A stretch of 64,000 nucleotides of DNA, from the NCBI RefSeq assembly GCF_012932495.1, contig NZ_JABCNG010000001.1, positions 992,001 through 1,056,000 on the forward strand, in the 5' to 3' direction. Below the pieces are notes generated by a model, which was not told the DNA's origin, did no database searches, and saw only the letters and a list, made by a program, of their open reading frames with translations. The stretch is from Novosphingobium sp. SG919 (GTDB lineage Bacteria; Pseudomonadota; Alphaproteobacteria; Sphingomonadales; Sphingomonadaceae). Shown one piece after another: positions 19,589 to 29,035 of the stretch; the stretch's first letter is position 1; each line of letters begins with the position of its first letter. Made by a program: the position numbers and the translations under genes.

Positions 19589-19735
19589 TCGTGGCGCCGC
19601 CAGATGTTGACGATATTTCGACCTTCTTGAGCGCAGGCACTCTAAGTAGCCGCAATGGATTGCGGTGCGGTGGTTGGCCCGAAGACAGGAGCTTGTGCGG
19701 TGGGCAATGGTAAGGACAGTGCAGGGGGGCGCGCG

Positions 19736-20440
19736 ATGGCGACGCTGTTGTTCGCCCCGGGCGCTCGTCCCGATGCCGATGCCCTAGCCCGGCTGGCGCA
19801 GGCCGATCATGCTTTTGCGGTAAGCCATCGCCCGGCCGGCTCGGCGGGATGGGTGGAATTGCTGCGCGATGGTTTAACGTTCGATCTCAGCGGTTTATCC
19901 CCTGATAGCGGCAATCCCCCGCCCGTTGCCGCATCCCGCGTTGGGCTGCCTGCAGGGCTTGACGTGGCCGCGTGCGAAGCCTTGTCGCTGGCGCCGGGAC
20001 CGCATCTGGCGGGCGCGGAAAATCTGCTTCCCGTGGTTCAGGTGGCCGCCAGCCTGCTCTTGGCGCTGGCCACGTTGCCGGGCCTGGTGGCGATCGGCTG
20101 GGTGCCTGCGGGCAACCTCGTTTCGCCACGCTGGTTCGTGGATGCCGTGCAACCCTGGCTCGACGGCGGGCCGTTTCCGGCGCTGGCGCTGGCCGGACTG
20201 AAGCGCGGGGCCGAGAGCGTGACGAGCAGTGGCTTGCGATTCTTCACCGGCCAGGAATTCGAACTGCACACGCAGGGCGGCCGGCCCAACGAAAGGCACG
20301 CGCGCGCTGCCGTGCGCCTGATCGATTGGCTGGTGGCCCATGGGCGGATCACCCAGGCCCAGACGATCACTTTGCCTGGCATTGGTGCGCTCTGGATAGA
20401 AACGGATGAAAGCGGTAATATTTCGGTACGATGGGCCTGA
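19736..20440 (+). CDS. uncharacterised protein, possibly DUF4261-like, coupled to the AHH gene
   Basis: A 234-residue protein from the ATG at 19736, which has a GGGGGG ribosome-binding run six bases upstream (an upstream in-frame ATG exists at 19655). No signal peptide or clear membrane helix, apart from a moderately hydrophobic segment VVQVAASLLLALATLPGLVAIGWVP. The C-terminal part (GQEFELH.., ARAAVRLIDWLVAHGRITQAQTITL, then a beta-rich tail) looks like the ending of DUF4261 proteins, but I am not certain. Its stop overlaps the start of the AHH nuclease-like gene by ten bases, so the two proteins are made together. It could be a partner or inhibitor of that protein; this is inference. Confidence 0.6.
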   Translation: MATLLFAPGARPDADALARLAQADHAFAVSHRPAGSAGWVELLRDGLTFDLSGLSPDSGNPPPVAASRVGLPAGLDVAACEALSLAPGPHLAGAENLLPVVQVAASLLLALATLPGLVAIGWVPAGNLVSPRWFVDAVQPWLDGGPFPALALAGLKRGAESVTSSGLRFFTGQEFELHTQGGRPNERHARAAVRLIDWLVAHGRITQAQTITLPGIGALWIETDESGNISVRWA

Positions 20441-20979
20441 CGAAAAACGTTCCTGATTCGTCCCAAAAGCTGCGCCAGGCGGCGCGCACCACGATTCCCT
20501 TCTATTCCGTTAACGTGGCCGGATCGCCAGGATACCAGGCGCACATGCAGCGGCACCATATCCTGCCGCGCCAGATCCTCAGCCGTCCCGCGCTGCACAC
20601 GATGCTGGCCCGCCTGGGCGAGGCCAGCGTGGGCTTTCATGATTTCCGCCGCAACGGCCTGCTGCTGCCGGCGACCGAAGCGGCGGCACGGCGCGTGTTC
20701 ATGCCGCTGCATCGCGGGCCGCACCGGCAATACAACCAACTCGTGCTCGAACGCATTGGCCAGATCGAGGCCGGCTGGCAAAAACGCCGCGCCGGCAACG
20801 ATATGGCCGCCGATCACGAGGCGCTGATGCGGATCGACCTGTTGCAGCGCGCCTTGCGCCGGCGCCTGCTCGATCCGCGGCGCTGGGGCGGCATGCCGCT
20901 CAACCCGCGTGACCCTGCGGCCGATTTCAGCCATCTGGACGCGATGGCCGACATGCTCTGGGCCGAAACCGAAGCATAA
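20431..20979 (+). CDS. AHH domain putative nuclease
   Basis: A 182-residue protein with the treble-clef (HNH-like) AHH fold pattern. QRHHILPRQI near 37-46 gives the HH pair, followed by the FHDFRRNGLLLP strand-helix and then PLHRGPHRQYNQLVLERI with two more His and a Tyr, which are the usual catalytic and metal-binding positions. In other bacteria AHH domains are often C-terminal toxin modules. Here the domain stands alone, with a basic helical tail and no secretion signal. Start overlaps the previous gene by ten bases and has no good ribosome site, so translation is probably coupled. A strong terminator follows. Confidence 0.75.
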   Translation: MGLTKNVPDSSQKLRQAARTTIPFYSVNVAGSPGYQAHMQRHHILPRQILSRPALHTMLARLGEASVGFHDFRRNGLLLPATEAAARRVFMPLHRGPHRQYNQLVLERIGQIEAGWQKRRAGNDMAADHEALMRIDLLQRALRRRLLDPRRWGGMPLNPRDPAADFSHLDAMADMLWAETEA

Positions 20980-20986
20980 GCAAAAA

Positions 20987-21013
20987 CGCCCCGGAAGCAG
21001 ACCTTCCGGGGCG
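20987..21013 (-). terminator. leuA terminator hairpin
   Basis: An 11-bp perfect stem (CGCCCCGGAAG with CTTCCGGGGCG) around a five-base loop. On the minus strand it is followed by TTTTTG, giving a Rho-independent terminator about 27 bases after the leuA stop. It also stands directly after the AHH gene on the plus strand and may end both transcripts. Confidence 0.85.
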
Positions 21014-21040
21014 TCCCATGCGATTGAAGTGGTTGGCCGT

Positions 21041-22711
21041 TCAGCGCCCGGCGTTGGCCGCCGAAAGGATGGCGCGCACGCTGGCGGTGGCGACGTCTTC
21101 GTCGATCCCCACGCCCCACACCACGCGGCCATCGGCCAGCACGCATTCGACATAGGCGGCGGCGCGCGCATTGGTGCCGCTGCCCATGGCATGTTCGGAA
21201 TAGTCGCGCACTTCCAGGCCCACGCCGAAGCCATCGTTGAGCGTGGCCACCACCGACGAGATCAACCCGTTGCCGCGCCCACTGACCGATTGCACCTGGC
21301 CGTCGATCTCGATCTTGCCGGCAAACACGCGGGTGCCATCGGCGCCGCGCTGCTCGTCATAATCGACGAGCTGGAAATGCTGCGGCGCATCGAGGCGGTA
21401 GACCTTGCGGAACACGCCCCAGATATCGCCGGCCTGCAGTTCGCGCCCCAGTTCGTCGGCCAATTCCTGCACATGGCGCGAGAAGTGCGCCTGCATCTTC
21501 TTGGGCAGTTTCAGGCCCTGGTCCTGTTCCAGTACCCAGGCGAACCCGCCCTTGCCGCTTTGCGAATTGACGCGGATCACCGCTTCATAGCTGCGGCCCA
21601 GGTCTGCCGGGTCGATCGGCAGGTAGGGCACGGCCCAGAGTTCGTCATTGCGCTGTTCCTGCGCGGCGAAGCCCTTCTTGATGGCGTCCTGGTGGCTGCC
21701 GGAAAAGGCCGTGAAAACCAGTTCGCCGCCATAGGGATGGCGCGGGTGCACGGGCAGCTGGTTGCAGTATTCCACGGTCTGGATCACTTCGTCGATGTCC
21801 GAGAAGTCCAGTTCCGGGTCCACGCCTTGCGTGTAGAGATTGAGGCCCACCGTCACCAGGCAGCAGTTGCCGGTGCGCTCGCCATTGCCGAACAGGCAGC
21901 CTTCGACGCGGTCTGCGCCGGCCATCAGGCCCAGTTCCGCCGCGGCCACGCCGGTCCCACGGTCGTTATGGGTGTGCAGGCTGATCACCGCGCGGTCGCG
22001 GCCGGGCAGGTTGCGGCAGAAATACTCGATCTGGTCGGCATAGATGTTGGGCGTTGCCGCTTCCACCGTGGCCGGCAGGTTAAGGATGATCGGCTTTTCC
22101 ACCGTGGGCTGCAGCACGTCCATCACCGCTTCGCAACATTCGATGCTGAAATCGAGTTCGGCGGTGGAGAAGGTTTCCGGGCTGTACTGGAAATGCCAGT
22201 CGGTCTGCGGGAAACGGGCGGCCTGGTCGCGCAGGAACGTGGCGCCGCGGCGGGCGATCTCGCGGATCTCGCTCTTTTCCATGCCGAACACCACTGTGCG
22301 CCACAGCGGCGAAACGGCGTTGTAGACGTGGACGATGGCCTTCCTGGCGCCAGCAAGGCTTTCGAACGAGGTCTTGATCAGGTCCTCGCGCGATTGCGTC
22401 AGCACCTGGACGACGACGTCTTCGGGAATGCGGCCTTCATCGACCAGCGCGCGGATGAAATCATATTCGGTCGCCCCGGCGCTGGGAAAGCCGACTTCGA
22501 TTTCCTTGATGCCAACCTTGCACAGCAGATCGAAGAAGCGTGCCTTCTTGTCGGCGTCCATCGGATCGATCAGCGACTGGTTGCCATCGCGCATGTCGGT
22601 GGAAAGCCAGCGCGGCGCCTGGGTGATGGTGCGCGAGGGCCACTGGCGATCGGGCAGATCAACCTGCGGGAACGGACGGTACTTGATGCCGGGATTCTTC
22701 AGCATGGCCAT
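21041..22711 (-). CDS. leuA: 2-isopropylmalate synthase
   Basis: The first committed step of leucine synthesis, joining acetyl-CoA and 2-ketoisovalerate. 556 residues, the length of the LeuA class II-like enzymes with an extra N-terminal segment. Catalytic TIM-barrel motifs are [11 protein letters not shown] near 37-47, IEVGFPSAG, and the metal site [16 protein letters not shown]. The C-terminal leucine-sensing regulatory domain begins near residue 430. The ATG at 22711 has AAGG ten bases upstream. The leader carries a Leu-rich peptide and a sequence complementary to this ribosome site, described separately. Confidence 0.96.
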   Translation of the reverse strand: MAMLKNPGIKYRPFPQVDLPDRQWPSRTITQAPRWLSTDMRDGNQSLIDPMDADKKARFFDLLCKVGIKEIEVGFPSAGATEYDFIRALVDEGRIPEDVVVQVLTQSREDLIKTSFESLAGARKAIVHVYNAVSPLWRTVVFGMEKSEIREIARRGATFLRDQAARFPQTDWHFQYSPETFSTAELDFSIECCEAVMDVLQPTVEKPIILNLPATVEAATPNIYADQIEYFCRNLPGRDRAVISLHTHNDRGTGVAAAELGLMAGADRVEGCLFGNGERTGNCCLVTVGLNLYTQGVDPELDFSDIDEVIQTVEYCNQLPVHPRHPYGGELVFTAFSGSHQDAIKKGFAAQEQRNDELWAVPYLPIDPADLGRSYEAVIRVNSQSGKGGFAWVLEQDQGLKLPKKMQAHFSRHVQELADELGRELQAGDIWGVFRKVYRLDAPQHFQLVDYDEQRGADGTRVFAGKIEIDGQVQSVSGRGNGLISSVVATLNDGFGVGLEVRDYSEHAMGSGTNARAAAYVECVLADGRVVWGVGIDEDVATASVRAILSAANAGR

Positions 22712-22715
22712 GATG

Positions 22716-22841
22716 GCTGAACCTTGGATTTGGGAATGATGCGTCTGGTGTGAAGGGATGACCCTTGGGCGCCGTGCGCGCCGCGAAACCGACGCGTCAG
22801 CTCACGCCCAAGGGCGTGTAAGTCGCAGGGTAAGGTTCAGC
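22716..22841 (-). promoter_or_regulatory. leuA leader: helix that can hide the Shine-Dalgarno site
   Basis: In the leuA mRNA the segment GCTGAACCTT (22832-22841) inside the leader peptide codons is perfectly complementary to AAGGTTCAGC (22716-22725), which contains the AAGG ribosome site of leuA. A second set of alternative pairings lies between: CACGCC-loop-GGCGTG at 22803-22818, competing with CCCTTGGGCG/CGCCCAAGGG (22772-22781 with 22805-22814). I see no T-run after the hairpins, so control of translation is more likely than transcription termination. Confidence 0.6.
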
Positions 22842-22852
22842 GCGGCGATCAT
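22802..22852 (-). CDS. leuA leader peptide
   Basis: A 16-codon frame, MIAALNLTLRLTRPWA, ends 90 bases before the leuA start. Four leucine codons occur at positions 5, 7, 9 and 11, far above chance, immediately upstream of a leucine biosynthetic gene. This matches amino-acid leader peptides used in attenuation. The ribosome-binding site is weak. Too short for normal gene finding. Confidence 0.6.
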   Translation of the reverse strand: MIAALNLTLRLTRPWA

Positions 22853-22911
22853 GGGGCATGCCTATGGTGGTTTGCGGCCGCCTTGTCCAGATGAAATGTC
22901 CGGCCAAGACA

Positions 22912-22942
22912 AACCCCGCACCGGCCGGGCCGATGCGGGGTT
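22912..22942 (-). terminator. terminator after the YceI gene
   Basis: A nine-base stem AACCCCGCA/TGCGGGGTT encloses a 13-base GC-rich loop about 20 bases after the stop of the YceI gene at 22962. The T-run is short (TTTG). It separates YceI transcription from the leuA leader. Confidence 0.6.
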
Positions 22943-22961
22943 CGGGTCTGCGCTGGGCGGA

Positions 22962-23615
22962 TCAGGCGGTCTTTTCGAACGCGATCGTGATGTTCAGCTT
23001 CACCTCGTCCGACACGAACGGCAGTACGCCGTTCACGCCGAAGTCGGAGCGCTTGATCGTGGTTGCGCCTTCAAAGCCCACGGTTTCCTTGCCCGACATG
23101 ATGTTCTTGCCCGCGCCGATGAAATGCGCGGCGATCGACACCGGCTTGGTCACGCCGTTGAGCGTGAGGTTGCCGGCGACAGTGGCGCTGGTGCCGTCGG
23201 CGCCAGGCGTCACGCTGGTCGAGGTGAACGTGGCATCGGCCGGGGCGGGGCCGAAGAAATCGGGCTTCTTGCCGTCGGCGCCGGGGCGCAGCAGGTGGGC
23301 AGTAAGGCCGGCGCTGGCCGTGATCACCTTGCTGACGGGGATGGTGGCCGTCACCTTGGCGGCCGAAGGATTGGCCGGGTCGAGCGTCAGCGTGCCGGTC
23401 ACGCTGCCGAACAGGCCGAAATAGTCATTGAAGCCCAGGTGATTGACACTCCAGGCCACCAGCGAGTGGTTGGGATCGGCGGCATAGCTGCCGGCAGTGA
23501 CACGGGCCTTGTCGGGCTGGCCGGGCAGGGCCGGGGCCTGGGCAATCATCGGCGTGGCCGCCAGGGCAAGGGCCAGCGGCGCTGCCAGCGTGAACGCGGT
23601 ACGAACGGTGATCAT
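22962..23615 (-). CDS. YceI family periplasmic protein
   Basis: A 217-residue secreted protein with a lipocalin-like YceI fold, which binds isoprenoid-type lipids such as polyprenyl compounds in known members. A signal peptide covers about 1-25 (ending AQA). Motifs are DPNHSLVAWSVNHLGFNDYFGLFGSVTGTLTLDP, NLTLNGVTKPVSI and SDFGVNGVLPFVSDEVKLNITIAFEK. The ATG at 23615 follows GGGAG. A paralogue lies at 44622. Binding partner here is not known. Confidence 0.92.
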   Translation of the reverse strand: MITVRTAFTLAAPLALALAATPMIAQAPALPGQPDKARVTAGSYAADPNHSLVAWSVNHLGFNDYFGLFGSVTGTLTLDPANPSAAKVTATIPVSKVITASAGLTAHLLRPGADGKKPDFFGPAPADATFTSTSVTPGADGTSATVAGNLTLNGVTKPVSIAAHFIGAGKNIMSGKETVGFEGATTIKRSDFGVNGVLPFVSDEVKLNITIAFEKTA

Positions 23616-23789
23616 GTGAAGTCTCCCATGGGCGCTGCCGTTTCGCAGCAGGGCACGGCGCCCAGGGCATGGGATGCCAAAGGCCTGCGCCTGTGGCAAG
23701 CGAGCAAAGCTCATGGCTGCGCCGGCATGCGCGAACAAAACGCGTGCGCGCTGGGCGAGGCGGATAGACCAACGCCGCGCGCGATTGCC

Positions 23790-24152
23790 TCAGCCGCAGC
23801 GCGTGGCCGCAATCTGGCCGTGCTCGTCGACGATCACATTGAGGCGGCCGGGCTGGTAATCCATCGTCACGGCGTCGCCGGGATGCACCCAGCGGATGTG
23901 GCGGTGGCCAACGGCCGCGATGACGGCGGCGTGGGTCTCATCGTTCTCCGGCTGGTGCATCAGAGCGGCCAGGCGCCCTTCGCCGCAATTGATCGCGGGG
24001 AGGCTCTCGGCATCGACAGCGTCGCTGCCGTCGGCGAGCGGCGTGGCGGTGCTGGCCTCGGCCGAGGAACCCGGCTTGGGTACCTTGGCGCCGCACGCCG
24101 CCAGCAGGCAGAAACCGGCGCAGGCCGTGGCAAGATGTCGCAGCGAAAGCAT
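23790..24152 (-). CDS. peptidase inhibitor I78-like lipoprotein
   Basis: A 120-residue protein with a lipoprotein signal, lipobox LAAC at about 17-20. The C-terminal part has the shape of the I78 inhibitor family: NCGEGRLAALMHQP, RWVHPGDAVTMDYQPGRLNVIVDEHGQIAATRCG. The terminal Arg-Cys-Gly after the strand pair is the family ending. It probably sits in the periplasm or outer membrane and may restrain serine proteases, which is inference from the family. The start is the ATG at 24152; a GTG at 24182 is possible. Transcription is toward the YceI gene, 174 bases away. Confidence 0.72.
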   Translation of the reverse strand: MLSLRHLATACAGFCLLAACGAKVPKPGSSAEASTATPLADGSDAVDAESLPAINCGEGRLAALMHQPENDETHAAVIAAVGHRHIRWVHPGDAVTMDYQPGRLNVIVDEHGQIAATRCG

Positions 24153-24311
24153 CGGCAACTCGAATCTGGTCACGCGGGACACGTGGTGGGACAGGGCAAA
24201 GGCGGCAATTTCGAACCGGTAGGTCCAAAATGGCTATAATTGCTTTCTGGCCGTTGGCCATGCCGTTTGTCGAGCCTGCGCATACATCCGTAGAGGCCTG
24301 ATATAAACGGC

Positions 24312-24343
24312 AAAGGGCCGGCCCGGGTGCGGGCCGGCCCTTT
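24312..24343 (-). terminator. ilvC terminator hairpin
   Basis: A perfect 14-bp inverted repeat, AAAGGGCCGGCCCG/CGGGCCGGCCCTTT, with a four-base loop lies about 55 bases after the ilvC stop. The stem itself ends in TTT on the minus strand. It is a strong structural terminator for the ilv genes. Confidence 0.8.
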
Positions 24344-24398
24344 GCCGGACGACATGCGCCCCGCTGCGCAGGCAGCGGGGCGGCAGGCGTTCTGGGGA

Positions 24399-26060
<1,662 letters not shown>

Positions 26061-26092
26061 TCAATCTTCAAAATCTGGCTTCAATTCCGGCT

Positions 26093-27844
26093 TCAGACCA
26101 GGGCCTTGGCCTCATCATCCATCGTGCCGGCCACCTCGTCGCCGTAGAGGATCATGTCGGTGTGCGCCGCGCCCGAGGGGATCATCGGGAAGCAGTTGGC
26201 TTCCTTCGTCACGCGGCAATCGACGATCACCGGGCCGGGATAGTCGATCATCGCGCGGATGCCATCGTCCAGCTGGTCGAGCGTGTCGATCTGGATGCCC
26301 TTCCAGCCATAGGCCTCTGCCAGCTTCACGAAATCGGGCAGCGCATCGGAATAGGAGCTGGAATAACGGCTTTCATACGTCAGTTCCTGCCACTGGCGCA
26401 CCATCCCCATCCATTCGTTGTTGAGGATGAAGACCTTGACCGGCAGGCGAAACTGCGTGGCGGTGCCAAGTTCCTGGATGTTCATCTGGATCGAGGCGTC
26501 GCCGGCAATATCGATCACCAGCGCATCGGGGCAACCGACCTGCGCACCGATGGCGGCGGGCAGGCCATAGCCCATCGTCCCCAGGCCCCCGGACGTGAGC
26601 CACTTGTTGGGCGCATCGAAATGGAAGTGCTGCGCCGCCCACATCTGGTGCTGGCCCACTTCGGTGCTGATGATCGGCTCGCGGTCCTTGGTCAGTTCAT
26701 AGAGCCGCTCGATCGCCAGCTGGGGCATGATCTCGCCATTGGTGCGCTTGGGATAGGCCAGGCTGTTGCGCGCGCGCCAGCCTTCGATCCGCGCCTGCCA
26801 TTCGCCCAGGTCTTGCGCCACATGCCCGGCATCGAGCCAGCCGGTGATGATCTGGCGCAGCACCTGGCCGCAATCGCCCACAAGCGGCAGATCGACGCGC
26901 ACGGTCTTGTTGATCGAGGCGCGGTCGATGTCGATGTGGATCTTGCGGCTGTCGGGCGAGAACGCATCGAGGCGGCCGGTGACGCGATCGTCGAACCGCG
27001 CCCCGACGCACACGACCAGGTCGGCCTTGTTCATCGCCATGTTGGCTTCATAGGTGCCGTGCATGCCCAGCATGCCCAGCCAATCCTTGTGCGCGGCGGG
27101 AAATGCGCCCAGGCCCATCAGCGTGGACGTGACCGGCGCGCCGGTGAGCGCCTGGAGTTCCTGCAGCAGGCGCGCGGCTTCCGGGCCGGAATTGATCACG
27201 CCGCCACCAGTATAGAGCACCGGCGCCTTGGCCGCGGCCAGCATGGCAACGGCCTGGGCAACGGCGTCGGCCGGGGCTTCCACTTGCGGGGTATAGCGGT
27301 TGCGCACTTGCGGTGCCTGGCCGGTCCAGCGGGTGGAGGCGATCTGCACGTCCTTGGGAATGTCGATCACCACCGGGCCGGGGCGGCCTTGCGTCGCGAT
27401 GCGGAACGCCTCGTCGATCACGCTGGCCAGTTCGGCCGGGTCCTTCACCAGGTAATTGTGCTTGGTGCAGTGGCGCGTGATGCCAACGGTATCGGCTTCC
27501 TGGAACGCGTCGGAACCGATGAGGGCGGTGGGCACCTGGCCGGTAATCACGACGAGCGGAATCGAATCGAGGAACGCGTCGGCAATGCCGGTGACGGCAT
27601 TGGTGGCGCCGGGGCCGGAGGTGACCAGCACGACGCCGGGCTTGCCCGTGGCGCGGGCATAGCCTTCGGCCGCGTGGGCCGCGCCGGCTTCATGGCGGAC
27701 GAGGATGTGGCGGATGCGTTCATCGCCGAACAGCGCATCATAGATCGGAAGTACGGCGCCGCCGGGATAGCCGAACACGAATTCGACGCCCTTGGCGACC
27801 AGGCTTTCGACCAGGATTTCAGCGCCGCTGCGCTCGCTTTTCAC
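26093..27844 (-). CDS. ilvB: acetolactate synthase large (catalytic) subunit
   Basis: A 583-residue thiamine-diphosphate enzyme that condenses two pyruvates or pyruvate with 2-oxobutyrate. Motifs: catalytic Glu in RHEAGAAHAAEGYARATG, the FAD region, and the ThDP/Mg motif GDASIQMNIQELGTATQFRLPVKVFILNNE. I chose the GTG at 27844: AGGGAACAAGG precedes it and the conserved SERSGAEILVESL begins right after. Open frame further upstream is repeat sequence of the leader. It heads ilvB-ilvH-ilvC. Confidence 0.96.
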   Translation of the reverse strand: MKSERSGAEILVESLVAKGVEFVFGYPGGAVLPIYDALFGDERIRHILVRHEAGAAHAAEGYARATGKPGVVLVTSGPGATNAVTGIADAFLDSIPLVVITGQVPTALIGSDAFQEADTVGITRHCTKHNYLVKDPAELASVIDEAFRIATQGRPGPVVIDIPKDVQIASTRWTGQAPQVRNRYTPQVEAPADAVAQAVAMLAAAKAPVLYTGGGVINSGPEAARLLQELQALTGAPVTSTLMGLGAFPAAHKDWLGMLGMHGTYEANMAMNKADLVVCVGARFDDRVTGRLDAFSPDSRKIHIDIDRASINKTVRVDLPLVGDCGQVLRQIITGWLDAGHVAQDLGEWQARIEGWRARNSLAYPKRTNGEIMPQLAIERLYELTKDREPIISTEVGQHQMWAAQHFHFDAPNKWLTSGGLGTMGYGLPAAIGAQVGCPDALVIDIAGDASIQMNIQELGTATQFRLPVKVFILNNEWMGMVRQWQELTYESRYSSSYSDALPDFVKLAEAYGWKGIQIDTLDQLDDGIRAMIDYPGPVIVDCRVTKEANCFPMIPSGAAHTDMILYGDEVAGTMDDEAKALV

Positions 27845-27881
27845 GACCTTGTTCCCTTGCTTGCAGGGCCGGATCAACGGC

Positions 27882-27974
27882 CCAAAACCCTTGAAAACTG
27901 CGACCGGCCGCAGTCGCCTGCGCCGGTCCAAAACCCTTAAAAACTGCGGCCCGGCTGCAGTTGCCTGCGCCGGG
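27882..27974 (-). repeat. tandem 46/47-bp repeat in the ilvB leader
   Basis: Two direct copies (27882-27927 and 27928-27974) begin CCAAAACCCTT and end TGCGCCGG. They differ by a few substitutions and one indel. Each carries a complete bulged hairpin followed, on the minus strand, by a T-run (TTTTT or TTTT). See the two terminator entries. Confidence 0.85.
27902..27928 (-). terminator. terminator-like hairpin 2 in the ilvB leader
   Basis: The stem GACCGGC/GCCGGTC (7 bp) continues after a one-base bulge with GCAG/CTGC (4 bp) around the tetraloop TCGC. On the minus strand it is followed by GCAGTTTTC. Its U-run ends about 50 bases before the ilvB start codon. Confidence 0.65.
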
Positions 27975-27977
27975 CCG
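27947..27977 (-). terminator. terminator-like hairpin 1 in the ilvB leader
   Basis: The stem CGGCCCGGC/GCCGGGCCG (9 bp) continues after a one-base bulge with GCAG/CTGC and the tetraloop TTGC, and is followed by CAGTTTTTAA on the minus strand. It has the same architecture as hairpin 2, with different but still paired stem bases. It may end the miaA transcript, attenuate ilvB, or both. Confidence 0.7.
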
Positions 27978-28028
27978 TCTCTCCCTACTCGGGCACCTGG
28001 CAAAGCCAGGCAATTGACGGCTTGGTAA

Positions 28029-28050
28029 TTGACACAAACATTCGTGTCAA
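28029..28050. promoter_or_regulatory. 22-bp inverted repeat upstream of ilvB
   Basis: A perfect TTGACAC/GTGTCAA inverted repeat with an eight-base centre lies directly after the miaA stop. It could be an operator for a dimeric regulator. Its left arm read on the minus strand is also a consensus -35 (TTGACA), 17 bases before a weak TACCAA, so it may overlap the ilvB promoter. Confidence 0.5.
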
Positions 28051-28051
28051 C

Positions 28052-29035
28052 TCATGAGTTTTGAAATAAAGATGCTAGGGCGTGGCTGTCAAGGAAATTT
28101 TCGTGCGTCCCGCGCGGCCATTCGCCCGGAAACTGGTGTTTGGCCCAGGTGAATTGCCGTTTGGCGTAACGCCGCGTCGCCTGTTGACCGGCGGCAATGG
28201 CGGATTCGGCAGTCATTTCCCCGCGCAGGAACGCGGCGATTTCGGGCACGCCGATCGCGCGCATCACCGGCAGATCGGGATCGAGGTTGCGCGCCAGCAG
28301 CGCTGCCACTTCCTCCAGCGCGCCGCCCTGCCACATGCGTTCAAAGCGCAAGTCGCAGCGGGCATAGAGCCAGGCGCGATCGGGCAGCAGCACCAGCGGG
28401 CGCAGGTCGACCGCAGCGGCAATGCCGCCTTCGCGCCGGCCCTGCCAGTGGGCCAGGGGCTGCCCGGTGGAGCGCACCACTTCGAGGGCACGCGCCACGC
28501 GGGTGGTATCTGCCGGGTTGAGCAGTGCGGCGCGCGCCGGGTCTTCGCGGGAGAGCGCGGCATGGGCCTCTGCCACGGGCAGCGCGCGCACCGCGGCGCG
28601 GGTGGCGGGGTCGATCGGCGGGATGGGGGCAATGCCCTCGATCAGCGTGCGGATATAAAGGCCGGTGCCGCCCACCAGGATGGGCAGCGCGTCTTGCGCA
28701 TGCGCCGCGGCGATCGCGGCCTTGGCCGCCTGCGCCCAATCGGCGGCAGAGCAGGCCTGCGCCCCGTCCCATGCGCCGAACAGGTGGTGGGGCACGCTTT
28801 GCATTTCTTCGGGCGATGGGCGTGCGCTCAACACGGCAAGGTCGGCATAGACCTGCGCGCTATCGGCGTTGATCACCACGGCGCGGCCGCCGGCGGCCTG
28901 CTCGGCCAGGGCCAGGCGCACGGCAAGATCGCTCTTGCCGCTGGCGGTCGGCCCTGCAATGAGCGCGAGCGGAGGCCGGCGGTCCGCTGCGGATGCGTGT
29001 TGGCCGGAACAGGAAAGGGACGTTTCAGTGCTCAT
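28052..29035 (-). CDS. miaA: tRNA dimethylallyltransferase
   Basis: It adds a dimethylallyl group to adenosine 37 of tRNAs reading U-starting codons. 327 residues with P-loop [10 protein letters not shown] at about 28-37, substrate motif [18 protein letters not shown] and the terminal [15 protein letters not shown] motif. The start is the ATG at 29035; the frame stays open much further but runs antisense through serB. Its first eight bases overlap the start of the divergent serB. The ribosome site is weak. Confidence 0.94.
   Translation of the reverse strand: MSTETSLSCSGQHASAADRRPPLALIAGPTASGKSDLAVRLALAEQAAGGRAVVINADSAQVYADLAVLSARPSPEEMQSVPHHLFGAWDGAQACSAADWAQAAKAAIAAAHAQDALPILVGGTGLYIRTLIEGIAPIPPIDPATRAAVRALPVAEAHAALSREDPARAALLNPADTTRVARALEVVRSTGQPLAHWQGRREGGIAAAVDLRPLVLLPDRAWLYARCDLRFERMWQGGALEEVAALLARNLDPDLPVMRAIGVPEIAAFLRGEMTAESAIAAGQQATRRYAKRQFTWAKHQFPGEWPRGTHENFLDSHALASLFQNS

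Noticed and set aside
27985..28041. 18-codon leader peptide frame MFVSITKPSIAWLCQVPE as an established ilv leader peptide
   Set aside because: Val/Ile/Leu codons are present but scattered, there is no good ribosome site, and its start lies inside the 22-bp palindrome that may be the promoter; kept only as a weak idea in the ilvB finding.
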